The notes beneath the pieces are model-generated. The model saw only the letters and a list, made by a program, of their open reading frames with translations. It was not told the DNA's origin and made no database searches. This document shows, piece after piece, positions 1 through 7,392 of a DNA stretch of 44,512 nucleotides (the first letter of the stretch is position 1; the number at the start of each line of letters is the position of its first letter). This DNA is from Paractinoplanes ovalisporus (GTDB lineage: Bacteria > Actinomycetota > Actinomycetes > Mycobacteriales > Micromonosporaceae): contig NZ_JAENHP010000041.1 of the NCBI RefSeq assembly GCF_016834655.1, forward strand, positions 1-44,512. The letters run 5' to 3'. The position numbers and the translations under genes are program-made.

Positions 1-818
1 CCTACCCGTCGCTCGGGGCGGGTCCGCAGCCGACCCGGACCAGCTGGGGGATCTCGTCGCACGTGCTCAACCTGGGCGAGGAGTCGATGAACTTCTGCCG
101 GGCCGTGCTCGACCACCTCTGCGACGTCTTCCCGTCCGAGCTGATCGGGATCGGCGGCGACGAGTGCCCGACCGACGAGTGGGACGGCGCGGACCGGCAG
201 CCGTGGTTCACCGCGCGGATGGCCGACCATCTCGCCGCCCGGGGCCGGCGCATCTACGGGTGGGACGAGATCCTCGAAGGCGGCGCTCCGGCCGGGGCGG
301 TGGTGGCCGCCTGGCGCGGGCCCGAGCCGACGACCGTCGCCGCCCGGCTCGGGCATCCGGTGGTGTCGTGCCCCGACATCGGGGCCTACCTCGACTACCG
401 CCAGTCGGACGACCCGGGCGAGCCGACCCCGGTCGGGACCCGGCTCACGCTGGCCGACGTGTACGACTTCGACCCCGTACCGGAGGGGCTGTCCGACGCC
501 GAACGGGAACTGGTGCTCGGCGGGCAGGTGAACGTGTGGACCGAGCACATGGACTCGGCCCGGGCCGTCGACTACATGACCTACCCGCGGATCAGCGCGT
601 TCGCCGAGGCGGTGTGGGGCCCACGGTCGTACGGGGAATTCGAACGCCGCCTGCCGGATCACCTGGCCCGGCTGGATGCGCTCGGCGTCAACTACCGGCC
701 GATGAGCGGGCCGCGGCCCTGGGACGCCCGGCCCGACGCGCCCGGCAACCCGCGGAGTTTGCCCGACCGGCTCGCCGAGCTGCGTGAGATGACCCGGCGC
801 TTGCCTTCCGGCGGGTGA
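1..818 (+). CDS. beta-N-acetylhexosaminidase, GH20, 5'-truncated
   Basis: The gene runs in from the left edge; the frame is open from base 3 and stops at TGA 816-818, leaving about 271 C-terminal residues of an enzyme normally around 500 or more. It would release terminal GlcNAc or GalNAc residues from chitin-, peptidoglycan- or glycan-derived oligosaccharides. The visible part carries the GH20 hallmark GIGGDECP, with the catalytic Asp-Glu pair encoded at 159-164. The late-barrel segment GGQVNVWTEHM, followed by a Trp-containing YPRISAFAEAVWG stretch, is typical of the family's substrate pocket. The N-terminal domain and any signal peptide lie outside the window, so its location in the cell cannot be judged. 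No frameshift is seen. The family call is firm; the exact substrate is not. Confidence 0.9.
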   Translation, partial: YPSLGAGPQPTRTSWGISSHVLNLGEESMNFCRAVLDHLCDVFPSELIGIGGDECPTDEWDGADRQPWFTARMADHLAARGRRIYGWDEILEGGAPAGAVVAAWRGPEPTTVAARLGHPVVSCPDIGAYLDYRQSDDPGEPTPVGTRLTLADVYDFDPVPEGLSDAERELVLGGQVNVWTEHMDSARAVDYMTYPRISAFAEAVWGPRSYGEFERRLPDHLARLDALGVNYRPMSGPRPWDARPDAPGNPRSLPDRLAELREMTRRLPSGG

Positions 819-873
819 GTCTGGTGAGCTGCCAGCAGCGTCGCGTGTACCCGGCAAACAGGCCGCCGCGGGC

Positions 874-1341
874 ATGGAGGCGTGGAACCATGGGACTTCC
901 GTGGACAACAGCTACACCAATGAGACAGCGCGTTTCCGTGCGTACGGCAGTCAGCTCATCGGCGCCCACATACGCCTGCGCGAGATGATCGACGATCTCT
1001 ACGACGCCTTGGACGAGGGCCGCGACCTCCACGTCTACTGCATGACGTTGTGCGAGGCGGTGACCAGCCATCACACGGCCGAAGATGTGAACGTCTTCCC
1101 GCTGCTGGCCGAGCGGCACCCCGAGCTGGAGGATTTTCTGCGCGGGCTCAGGAGCGACCACAACATGCTGGCGCACATGCTGGGCCGCCTGGAACGGTCG
1201 ACCACGCACGAGGAGCTGAACGCCGTCGCCGCCGTGCTGGAGACCCACTTCATCGGCGAGGAGAAACGCCTCGTGTCGGTGCTCAACGCTTTGGAGCCGA
1301 TGGGTGATCTAGGGATCGAGGTGGCGGATGAACGTGCCTGA
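874..1341 (+). CDS. hemerythrin-like HHE domain protein
   Basis: The 155-residue all-helical protein fits the hemerythrin/HHE cation-binding family. Candidate di-iron ligands are spaced as expected: His32, the His66-His67-xx-Glu70 cluster (SHHTAEDVNVFPLL), His96 and His101 (DHNMLAHML), and His125-xxx-Glu129 (ETHFIGEEKR). Family members bind two irons and act in oxygen or reactive-nitrogen sensing or detoxification; nothing here tells which. The start is uncertain: ATG 874 has no Shine-Dalgarno, and in-frame GTG 901 is also possible because the conserved part begins afterwards. Its last 14 bases overlap the next gene, which starts at 1328 in another frame, so the two are very likely one transcript with coupled translation. 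Confidence 0.78.
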   Translation: MEAWNHGTSVDNSYTNETARFRAYGSQLIGAHIRLREMIDDLYDALDEGRDLHVYCMTLCEAVTSHHTAEDVNVFPLLAERHPELEDFLRGLRSDHNMLAHMLGRLERSTTHEELNAVAAVLETHFIGEEKRLVSVLNALEPMGDLGIEVADERA

Positions 1342-2512
1342 GGTGGTCGTCGACTGGCGCAGCAAGGGTTTCTGGCTCCCCGAGGGGAAACTCGACCTCC
1401 CGGCCGACCTGTTCGGCGGGCAGTTCACCTGGCCGCTGCTGGTGCTGCGCCGGGACGCGGCCGAGGCCAACATCGCGACCATGGCCGAATACTGCCGCCG
1501 CCACGGCTGGGAGTTCGCCCCGCACGCCAAGACGACCATGGCGCCCGGGCTGCTGGCGCGGCAGATGGCGGCCGGGGCCTGGGGGCTCACCGTCGCCACC
1601 GCCAACCAGGCCCTCGTCCTGCGCCGCCTCGGCGTGCCACGGGTGCTGATCGCCAACGAGGTGCTCGACCCGACCACCCTGCGCTGGCTCGCGCAGGAGA
1701 ACGCGGCCGGCTGGGAGGTCTACTTCCAGGTCGATTCGGTGGCCGGGGCCAGAATCGCGGCTTCGGCGGGCCCTTTGCGGGTCCTCATCGAGTTGGGACA
1801 TGACCACGGCCGTACGGGAGTCCGCACGCTCGACGAGCTGGAGGAGGTCGCCCGGGTCGTCGCCGAAGCTCCCGGCCTGGAACTGGCGGGCCTCACCGCG
1901 TACGAAGGGCAGCTCCAATACGAGCCGGCCGTCGACGATTTCCTCGACCGGGTGGTGGCCGGATTCCAGCGGCTGAAGGGCGCGGGGCTGCTTCCCGACC
2001 GGCCCCTTCTGTCCGCGGGCGGCAGCGCGTGGTTCGACCGCGTCGTCGAACGGATCGCGCCCGTCGCCGCCGACGCCACGCTCGTAATGCGCAGCGGCGC
2101 CTCGGTCACCCACGACGACGGCTTCTACCGCGAACGTACGCCGTTCCTGCGCGTGCCTCAGGAGGGCCCGCTCGCGGCCGCGCTCGACATCTGGGCCCAG
2201 GTGATCTCGACCCCCGAGCCGGGGCTGGTGCTGGCCGGGATGGGCAAGCGGGACGCGCCGTTCGACGAGGGGCTGCCGGTGCCGATGGAGATCCGGCGGA
2301 CCGACGGCACGTACGCGGCCACCACCGGCCTCGAGGTGACCAAACTCAACGACCACCACACGTATCTGTCCTCAGGGGATCTTTTGTTGTCGCCGGGCGA
2401 CCTGATCCGGTTCGGGATCTCCCATCCCTGCACGGCTTTCGACAAATGGCGGCACATTCCGGTGGTTGACGACGACCGACGCGTGGTCGAGGTGCTCGCC
2501 ACCTACTTCTGA
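1328..2512 (+). CDS. fold-type III PLP D-amino acid dehydratase/aldolase-like enzyme
   Basis: The 394-residue protein belongs to the alanine-racemase-N / D-serine-dehydratase-like (DSD1, D-threonine aldolase) group. The PLP lysine is Lys68 in FAPHAKTTMAP, and the C-terminal domain has the metal-binding HPC pair (His366, Cys368) of this group, where a divalent metal near PLP activates the substrate hydroxyl. The expected reaction is dehydration/deamination or retro-aldol cleavage of a D-hydroxy amino acid; the exact substrate cannot be read. The gene starts inside the end of the hemerythrin-like gene. With the upstream hexosaminidase, a role in recycling cell-wall-derived sugars and D-amino acids is plausible but is inference. 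It is full length with no odd features. Confidence 0.82.
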   Translation: MNVPEVVVDWRSKGFWLPEGKLDLPADLFGGQFTWPLLVLRRDAAEANIATMAEYCRRHGWEFAPHAKTTMAPGLLARQMAAGAWGLTVATANQALVLRRLGVPRVLIANEVLDPTTLRWLAQENAAGWEVYFQVDSVAGARIAASAGPLRVLIELGHDHGRTGVRTLDELEEVARVVAEAPGLELAGLTAYEGQLQYEPAVDDFLDRVVAGFQRLKGAGLLPDRPLLSAGGSAWFDRVVERIAPVAADATLVMRSGASVTHDDGFYRERTPFLRVPQEGPLAAALDIWAQVISTPEPGLVLAGMGKRDAPFDEGLPVPMEIRRTDGTYAATTGLEVTKLNDHHTYLSSGDLLLSPGDLIRFGISHPCTAFDKWRHIPVVDDDRRVVEVLATYF

Positions 2513-2539
2513 TCCGCCCGCCGCTGGCAGACTGCGGCC

Positions 2540-3295
2540 ATGGGCATCTTCCGGGTTCGATTCGACTGGGGGCCGGTGGGTGCGGACGCGATAGCGCCCG
2601 GCGCGGCGTACGTCGCGGTGGTCGACGTGCTGTCCTTCACCACCACCCTGACCGTGGCCGTCGAACAGGGGATCAGCGTGCTGCCGTACCGGTGGCGCGA
2701 CGAATCGGCGGTGGCGGTGGCCCGGTTGCACGGCGCGGCGCTGGCGGTGCTGCGCTCGCAGGCCGGCCCGGGCCAGGTCACGCTCTCGCCCGAGAGCATC
2801 CTGCGCACCGACCTGGAAGCGGCCAAGATCGACCGCCTGGTGCTGCCGTCGCCGAACGGGTCGGCGATCTCGGTGCGGCTCGCCGACGCCGGGTCGACCG
2901 TGGTCGGGGTGTGTCTGCGCAACGCGGCGGCCGCCGCGGCCTGGGTGTGGGAGCGGGCCGGGGACAAACCGGTGGCCGTGGTGGCGGCGGGGGAGCGCTG
3001 GCCGGACGGGTCGCTGCGACCGGCGGTCGAGGACCTGTGGGGCGCGGGCGCGTTCCTGGCCCGGCTGGCCGACCTCGACGGGACGAGCGGGTGGTCGCCC
3101 GAGGCGCTCACGGCCCTGGCGGCGTACCAGGGCGTGGCCGGGTCGATCGGGGTGGCCCTGCCGGAGTCGGAGAGCGGGCGTGAGCTGCGGGCCAACGGCT
3201 TCGAGGGGGACGTGACCGTGGCCGCCGACGTCGGGGCGAGCCCGGTCGTGCCGGTTCTGCACGACGGCTGGTTTATTCCTGGCGGATCCTGTTAG
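2540..3295 (+). CDS. ComB-like 2-phosphosulfolactate phosphatase family protein
   Basis: The 251 residues match the ComB family: an N-terminal AVVDVLSFTTTLTVA segment and a central LVLPSPNGSAIS loop, the two best conserved motifs. In methanogens ComB dephosphorylates 2-phosphosulfolactate during coenzyme M synthesis. Actinobacteria do not make coenzyme M, so the true substrate here is unknown. No Shine-Dalgarno precedes ATG 2540, but CAGACT lies at 2528-2533, six bases before the start, which suggests a leaderless transcript. The gap to the preceding gene is 27 bases. Confidence 0.75.
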   Translation: MGIFRVRFDWGPVGADAIAPGAAYVAVVDVLSFTTTLTVAVEQGISVLPYRWRDESAVAVARLHGAALAVLRSQAGPGQVTLSPESILRTDLEAAKIDRLVLPSPNGSAISVRLADAGSTVVGVCLRNAAAAAAWVWERAGDKPVAVVAAGERWPDGSLRPAVEDLWGAGAFLARLADLDGTSGWSPEALTALAAYQGVAGSIGVALPESESGRELRANGFEGDVTVAADVGASPVVPVLHDGWFIPGGSC

Positions 3296-3375
3296 GTGTT
3301 CGCCCTTCGGGTGGCGGAATCCGACGCCTTCCCGGTTCTGGCTGGGGTGATGCCGGGCCGATGACCGACCGTGGA

Positions 3376-3392
3376 GCCGTTGGATCAACGGC
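3376..3392 (+). promoter_or_regulatory. 17-bp operator-like palindrome before the MFS gene
   Basis: GCCGTTG and CAACGGC form a perfect 7-bp dyad around a 3-base centre, ending four bases before the GGAGG of the efflux-pump gene. Its size and position fit a repressor operator such as a TetR or MarR site. No regulator gene sits beside the pump, so the binding protein is unknown. Confidence 0.4.
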
Positions 3393-3408
3393 ATCCGGAG
3401 GAAATCCC

Positions 3409-4806
3409 ATGCGTAAGTGGTGGCCGCTCGTGACGGTCTGCCTCGGTACTTTCATGCTGCTGGTCGACGTGACCATCGTGAACGTGGCCCTGCCACGGAT
3501 GGCCGGCGACCTGCACGCCTCGTTCGGCTCGCTGCAGTGGGTCGTGGACGGCTACGCGCTGTCGCTCGGCGTTCTGCTGCTCGGGGCGGGCGCGCTGGCC
3601 GACCGGGTCGGGCACCGCCGCCTCTACGCGGCCGGGCTCGTCCTCTTCGCGCTCAGCTCGCTGGCGTGCGGTGTGGCCGGCGACGACGGGTTGCTGATCG
3701 CGGCCCGGGTGGTGCAGGGCATCGGCGGGGCCGCCCTCTTCACGACCACGTTCGCGCTGCTCAATTCCTCCTATCAGGGGCGTGAGCGCGGGGTGGCGTA
3801 CGGGATCTGGGGTGGTGTCTCGGGCGCCGCGGCCGCGATCGGACCCGTGCTGGGCGGCGTGCTCACCGACTCGCTGAGCTGGCGCTGGATCTTCCTGGTC
3901 AACCTGCCGATCAGCGTGGCCGCCCTGGTGCTGTGCCTCTCCGCGCTGCCTTCCGACGGCTTGCTTCGACGGGGCCGGTTCGACGTGGCGGGTTTCCTGA
4001 CCTTCACCGTCGCCGCCACCGCCCTGACGCTCGCGGTGATCCGTTCAGTTCCTTCCCTGTACGTGGTCAGCGCCGTCGCCCTGGCCGCCTTCGTGCTGAT
4101 CGAGCGCCGGTCGTCCCAACCCATGATCGACCTCTCGCTGCTGCGCAACCCGACGTTCACCGGCGTCCTGGTCGCCGGCCTGCTGGTCAACTTCGCGGCG
4201 TTCGCCGTCCTCACCTACACGTCGATCTGGCTGCAGACCCTGATCGGCCTGACCCCGTTGCAGGCCGGCCTGACCGCGTTGCCGATGGGCGTGCTGTCGC
4301 TGGTCGTCTCCGGGGTGGCCGGCGCCCGCCTGCACGGCCGCTCCCCACGCGTGCTGATCGGCGTGGGCATGCTGCTGATCGCCGCGGGCGGCTTGCTCTC
4401 CGCGTTCCTGATCGACGCCGGTTCGAGCTGGCCTTCGCTGCTGCCCGGCTACGCGGTGATCGGCCTGGGCGTGGGCCTGGTGATGCCGAACCTGGCCGAG
4501 TCGGCGATGGCCGCCGTGCCCGCCGACCGGGGCGGGATGGCCGCCGGCACGCTCAACACCGCGCGGCAGCTGGGGTTCGCGATCGGGGTCGCCGTCATCG
4601 GGTCGGTGTTCGCCGACCGGACCGCGGACTTTCTGGGCTCGTCCGATGTGGCGCAGGGACTCGCCTCCGGGCAGGTCCCGGCCGGTGCCGCCGCGGCTGG
4701 TCTGGACGCCGGCTTCGCCGTGGCCGCCGGGATCGGCCTGGTGGGCGCGCTGGCCGTGTTCCTGCTGGTCAAGCCAGCTTCCAAACCCGTACCGGTGGCC
4801 GCTTGA
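3409..4806 (+). CDS. DHA2-family MFS drug efflux transporter (EmrB/QacA type)
   Basis: The 465-residue integral membrane protein, probably 14 helices, resembles proton-coupled multidrug exporters. The first helix carries the DHA2 motif LLVDVTIVNVALP; loop 2-3 has DRVGHRR, the MFS motif A; and GGVSGAAAAIGPVLGGVLTD resembles antiporter motif C. The start at ATG 3409 is chosen over ATG 3361 because GGAGG at 3397-3401 is seven bases upstream of 3409, and because the upstream start would put a 17-bp palindrome inside the coding region. Sequence alone does not show whether the cargo is a drug, dye or secreted metabolite. Expression may be controlled through that palindrome. The gene ends convergently with the aldo/keto reductase, separated by a strong hairpin. 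Confidence 0.88.
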   Translation: MRKWWPLVTVCLGTFMLLVDVTIVNVALPRMAGDLHASFGSLQWVVDGYALSLGVLLLGAGALADRVGHRRLYAAGLVLFALSSLACGVAGDDGLLIAARVVQGIGGAALFTTTFALLNSSYQGRERGVAYGIWGGVSGAAAAIGPVLGGVLTDSLSWRWIFLVNLPISVAALVLCLSALPSDGLLRRGRFDVAGFLTFTVAATALTLAVIRSVPSLYVVSAVALAAFVLIERRSSQPMIDLSLLRNPTFTGVLVAGLLVNFAAFAVLTYTSIWLQTLIGLTPLQAGLTALPMGVLSLVVSGVAGARLHGRSPRVLIGVGMLLIAAGGLLSAFLIDAGSSWPSLLPGYAVIGLGVGLVMPNLAESAMAAVPADRGGMAAGTLNTARQLGFAIGVAVIGSVFADRTADFLGSSDVAQGLASGQVPAGAAAAGLDAGFAVAAGIGLVGALAVFLLVKPASKPVPVAA

Positions 4807-4880
4807 TCTTGCTGTTACGGGGTCTCGCCACCGCCACCCCCACCCCCTCCCATCGAGGGTGGGCACACCCTACCGGCCGC

Positions 4881-4922
4881 CGCCCGAGCCGCCCCTGGTT
4901 GTCCACAGGGGCGGCTCGGGCG
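4881..4922. terminator. 17-bp perfect hairpin between convergent genes, DnaA-type box at its loop
   Basis: Arms 4881-4897 and 4906-4922 are exact reverse complements with an 8-base loop, between the convergent MFS (stop 4806) and aldo/keto reductase (stop 4926) genes. It probably ends transcription both ways, although neither side has a good U tract. TTGTCCACA, identical to the actinobacterial DnaA-box consensus, spans 4899-4907 at the loop and the first bases of the right arm. Confidence 0.65.
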
Positions 4923-4925
4923 CTT

Positions 4926-5936
4926 CTACTCCCGGGCCGGGCTGTGACCGCTGTTCGCCAGCGTGTCGTACGGGAACGGCAGTGGATCGATCACGGTGAC
5001 ATCGTCCAGGCGCTTGACCAGTGCCGCGTCCAGATCCCAGTCGACCGCGCCCAGGTTGGACTCCAGCTGCGCCATGTCGCGCGCCCCGATGATCGGGGCC
5101 GTGACCGTCGGTCGCCCGAGCAGCCAGTTCAGAGCCACCTGAGCCTGCTCCCGTCCGGCGTCCCGAGCCACCGCGGCCAGCTCGTCGAGGATCCGCCACG
5201 TGCGGTCGTTGTCGTAGACGCCCCACCTCTCGCCCCAGTTCTCGGCCTCGGCCATGCCGACGCGGCTGCCCGCCGGCGCCGAACCACCGCGGACGTACCG
5301 CCCGGTGAGCCATCCGCCGCGCAACGGGCTCCACGGCAGCACACCCAGCCCGGCGTCGGCCGCGAGCGGGCCCTGTTCCCATTCGAACTCACGGTCGAGC
5401 AGGTTGTACCGCGGCTGGATCGCGGAGAACGGCTCCCAGCCGCGCTTGTCGGCGACGCCAAGGGCCTTCTGGATCTGCCAGGCGGCCCAGTTGCTCACCG
5501 CCAGATGACGCACCTTGCCGCTGGTCACCAGCAGGTCGAGTGTGCGCACCACCTCCTCGACGGACACGGCCGGATCCCAGCCGTGCACGTGGTAGAGGTC
5601 GATGTGGTCGGTGCCGAGCCGCCGCAGACTGCCCTCGACGGCGGCCATGACGTGTTTGCGGCCCAGGCCCTCCCGGTTGCCGCCGGGACCCCAGCGCACC
5701 TTCGTCGAGATCACCCAGTCGGCGCGGTCGTGGCCCTTGAGCCAGCGGCCCACGATCTCTTCGCTCCGACCGCCCCCGTAGGCGTCGGCGGTGTCGAGAA
5801 AGGTGCCCCCGGCCTCGGCGAAGCGGTCCATCATGCGGACGCTGACCTGCTCGTCGGCCTCCCGCCCGAAGGTCATCGCCCCGAGGCAGAGCTCGCTGAC
5901 GGCCAGCGACGTACGGCCCAGAAATCGATAGCGCAT
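4926..5936 (-). CDS. aldo/keto reductase
   Basis: The 336-residue NAD(P)H-dependent oxidoreductase of the AKR superfamily folds as a TIM barrel. The catalytic tetrad is visible: Asp48 and Tyr53 (FLDTADAYGG), Lys79 (ISTKV) and His118 (YHVHGWDP). The start at 5936 (MRYRFLGRTSLAVSELCLG) is the normal family N-terminus; longer upstream readings would run into the divergent gene. It is divergent from a MocR-type regulator with only 46 bases between starts, and a 7-bp dyad lies in that gap, so the regulator probably controls both genes. A role in vitamin B6 aldehyde reduction is conceivable because MocR proteins often control B6 genes, but that is speculation. Confidence 0.87.
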   Translation of the reverse strand: MRYRFLGRTSLAVSELCLGAMTFGREADEQVSVRMMDRFAEAGGTFLDTADAYGGGRSEEIVGRWLKGHDRADWVISTKVRWGPGGNREGLGRKHVMAAVEGSLRRLGTDHIDLYHVHGWDPAVSVEEVVRTLDLLVTSGKVRHLAVSNWAAWQIQKALGVADKRGWEPFSAIQPRYNLLDREFEWEQGPLAADAGLGVLPWSPLRGGWLTGRYVRGGSAPAGSRVGMAEAENWGERWGVYDNDRTWRILDELAAVARDAGREQAQVALNWLLGRPTVTAPIIGARDMAQLESNLGAVDWDLDAALVKRLDDVTVIDPLPFPYDTLANSGHSPARE

Positions 5937-5952
5937 GAGCCGACCGTACGTC

Positions 5953-5977
5953 CGGATCGGTCTGTCTCTACGATCCG
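5953..5977. promoter_or_regulatory. divergent promoter with dyad CGGATCG-N11-CGATCCG
   Basis: A perfect 7-bp inverted repeat (5953-5959 and 5971-5977) occupies most of the 46-base gap between the aldo/keto reductase and MocR starts. TACGAT at 5969-5974 sits eight bases before ATG 5983 and would be the -10 of a leaderless MocR transcript. The dyad would then overlap that promoter, as expected for autoregulation. Confidence 0.45.
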
Positions 5978-5982
5978 ATTTC

Positions 5983-7392
5983 ATGCCGGATTCCCATACC
6001 AATCTGGCCTGGGAGACGTTGCTCGAACTGCCCTCCCGAGGTCCGCGGCACGCCGCCTTGACGTCCGCACTGCGGTCGGCCATCCGCTCCGGCCGGGTGC
6101 CGACAGGCGCGGCGCTGCCGCCGAGCCGAGCGCTGGCCGCGTCCCTCGGCTGTTCGCGGTGGGTGGTCACGCAGGCGTACGCACAGCTGGCGACCGAGGG
6201 CTACGTCGAGGGCCGCACCGGCTCGGCGACCCGGGTGCGGTGGTCGCCCGGAACCGCCTCCGGGCCTCCGCACCGACCATCCCGACCATCCCGACCATCC
6301 CGACCCTCTCTTGATCTCGCGCCCGGCCTTCCGGATCTGCGTTTCTTCCCGCGCCGCCAGTGGGCCGACGCGCTGGCCCGGGCCGCCGCCACGGCTGACC
6401 TCGGCTATCTGCCACCCGGCGGCCACCCCGAGCTCCGGGCCGTCCTGGCCGAGTATCTGACCCGGTCCCGGTCCGCCGTCGCCGATCCGGGCTCGGTGGT
6501 GGTGTGCGGGGGCATCCGCGACGCGGTGGGCCGGCTGTGCCGAGGCCTGGCCGCCGCCGGACACACGTCGATCGCCGTCGAGGATCCGGGCTGGGGCACC
6601 CTGCGGGACATAACGACGGCCTCGGGCCTGCGGCCCTGGCCGGTTCCGGTCGACGGTGACGGCATGCGGGTGGCCGAGATCCCTTCCCCCGTACGGGCGG
6701 TGCTGCTCTCGCCGGCCCACCAGTTCCCGACGGGCGCGGTCCTGTCGCCGTCGCGCCGCGCGGCCCTGATCGACTGGGCGCGGTCGGTGGACGGCGTGGT
6801 CGTCGAGGACGAGTACGACAGCGAGTTCCGCTACGACCGCAAGCCCGTCGGCTGTCTGCAGGGCCTCGACCCGTCCCGTGTGGTGCTGGTCGGCTCGGCC
6901 CACAAGACCCTGGCGCCGGCGGTCGGTGTCGGCTGGGCGGTCGCGCCGCCCCGATGGCGGCCGGCCCTGGAGGACGGCGTCGGGGCGGCCGCGATCGATC
7001 AGGCGGCCTTCGCCGGGTTCGTGGCCGCCGGACGGTACGACCGGCATCTGCACCGGGCCCGTCAGCGGTACCGGACCCGCCGTGACCTGTTGATCGAAGC
7101 CCTGGCCGGGCACCTGCCGGACGGTTCGGCGCAGGGCGTCTCGGCGGGCCTGCACGTGGTCTGCTCGTGGCCCGGGCTCGACGAGGGCGCGACGGCCGCC
7201 GCCGCCCGCGCCGCCGGGGTCGACGTGATGACGCTGGCCGACTACCGGGTCGCGCCGGGGCCGCCGGGTCTGGTGCTCGGTTACGGCAACATCAGCGACG
7301 CCGCGGTTCCGCGGGCGGTCATGGTGCTGGCCGCCGCGGCTCGTGGACGCGGCCGTTCTGGATCAGGAAGTGGGCCTGCTTCACCCGGGTGA
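5983..7392 (+). CDS. MocR/PdxR-type GntR regulator with aminotransferase domain
   Basis: The 469-residue regulator has an N-terminal GntR winged helix (about residues 12-80; PPSRALAASLGCSRWVVTQAYAQL) joined by a linker to a fold-type I aminotransferase-like domain. The PLP lysine is Lys308 in SAHKTLAPAVGVGW, and the upstream EDEYDSEF supplies the usual PLP-ring Asp. MocR proteins sense PLP or amino-acid aldimines and often activate B6 or amino-acid genes. Start ATG 5983 is chosen because a TACGAT box lies eight bases upstream and the family N-terminus fits; an in-frame start at 5935 would overlap the divergent reductase. The linker contains PSR repeats from a 9-bp tandem repeat. The 3' end overlaps the convergent Lrp gene by 74 bases. 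Confidence 0.85.
   Translation: MPDSHTNLAWETLLELPSRGPRHAALTSALRSAIRSGRVPTGAALPPSRALAASLGCSRWVVTQAYAQLATEGYVEGRTGSATRVRWSPGTASGPPHRPSRPSRPSRPSLDLAPGLPDLRFFPRRQWADALARAAATADLGYLPPGGHPELRAVLAEYLTRSRSAVADPGSVVVCGGIRDAVGRLCRGLAAAGHTSIAVEDPGWGTLRDITTASGLRPWPVPVDGDGMRVAEIPSPVRAVLLSPAHQFPTGAVLSPSRRAALIDWARSVDGVVVEDEYDSEFRYDRKPVGCLQGLDPSRVVLVGSAHKTLAPAVGVGWAVAPPRWRPALEDGVGAAAIDQAAFAGFVAAGRYDRHLHRARQRYRTRRDLLIEALAGHLPDGSAQGVSAGLHVVCSWPGLDEGATAAAARAAGVDVMTLADYRVAPGPPGLVLGYGNISDAAVPRAVMVLAAAARGRGRSGSGSGPASPG
6273..6305 (+). repeat. 9-bp tandem repeat (CCGACCATC, about 3.7 units) in the MocR linker
   Basis: Three exact 9-base units start at 6273, 6282 and 6291, followed by six bases of a fourth. They encode Pro-Ser-Arg repeats (residues about 97-108) in the flexible linker between the DNA-binding and PLP domains. 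Copy number could vary by slippage without changing the frame. Confidence 0.85.

Noticed and set aside
3361..3408. Upstream ATG 3361 as the MFS start
   Set aside because: It has no ribosome site, and a 17-bp palindrome and the GGAGG of the 3409 start would lie within the coding region.
3933..6314. A 793-residue plus-strand frame spanning the MFS and aldo/keto reductase genes
   Set aside because: It is out of frame with the pump and antisense to the reductase, Arg-rich, and crosses a strong hairpin.
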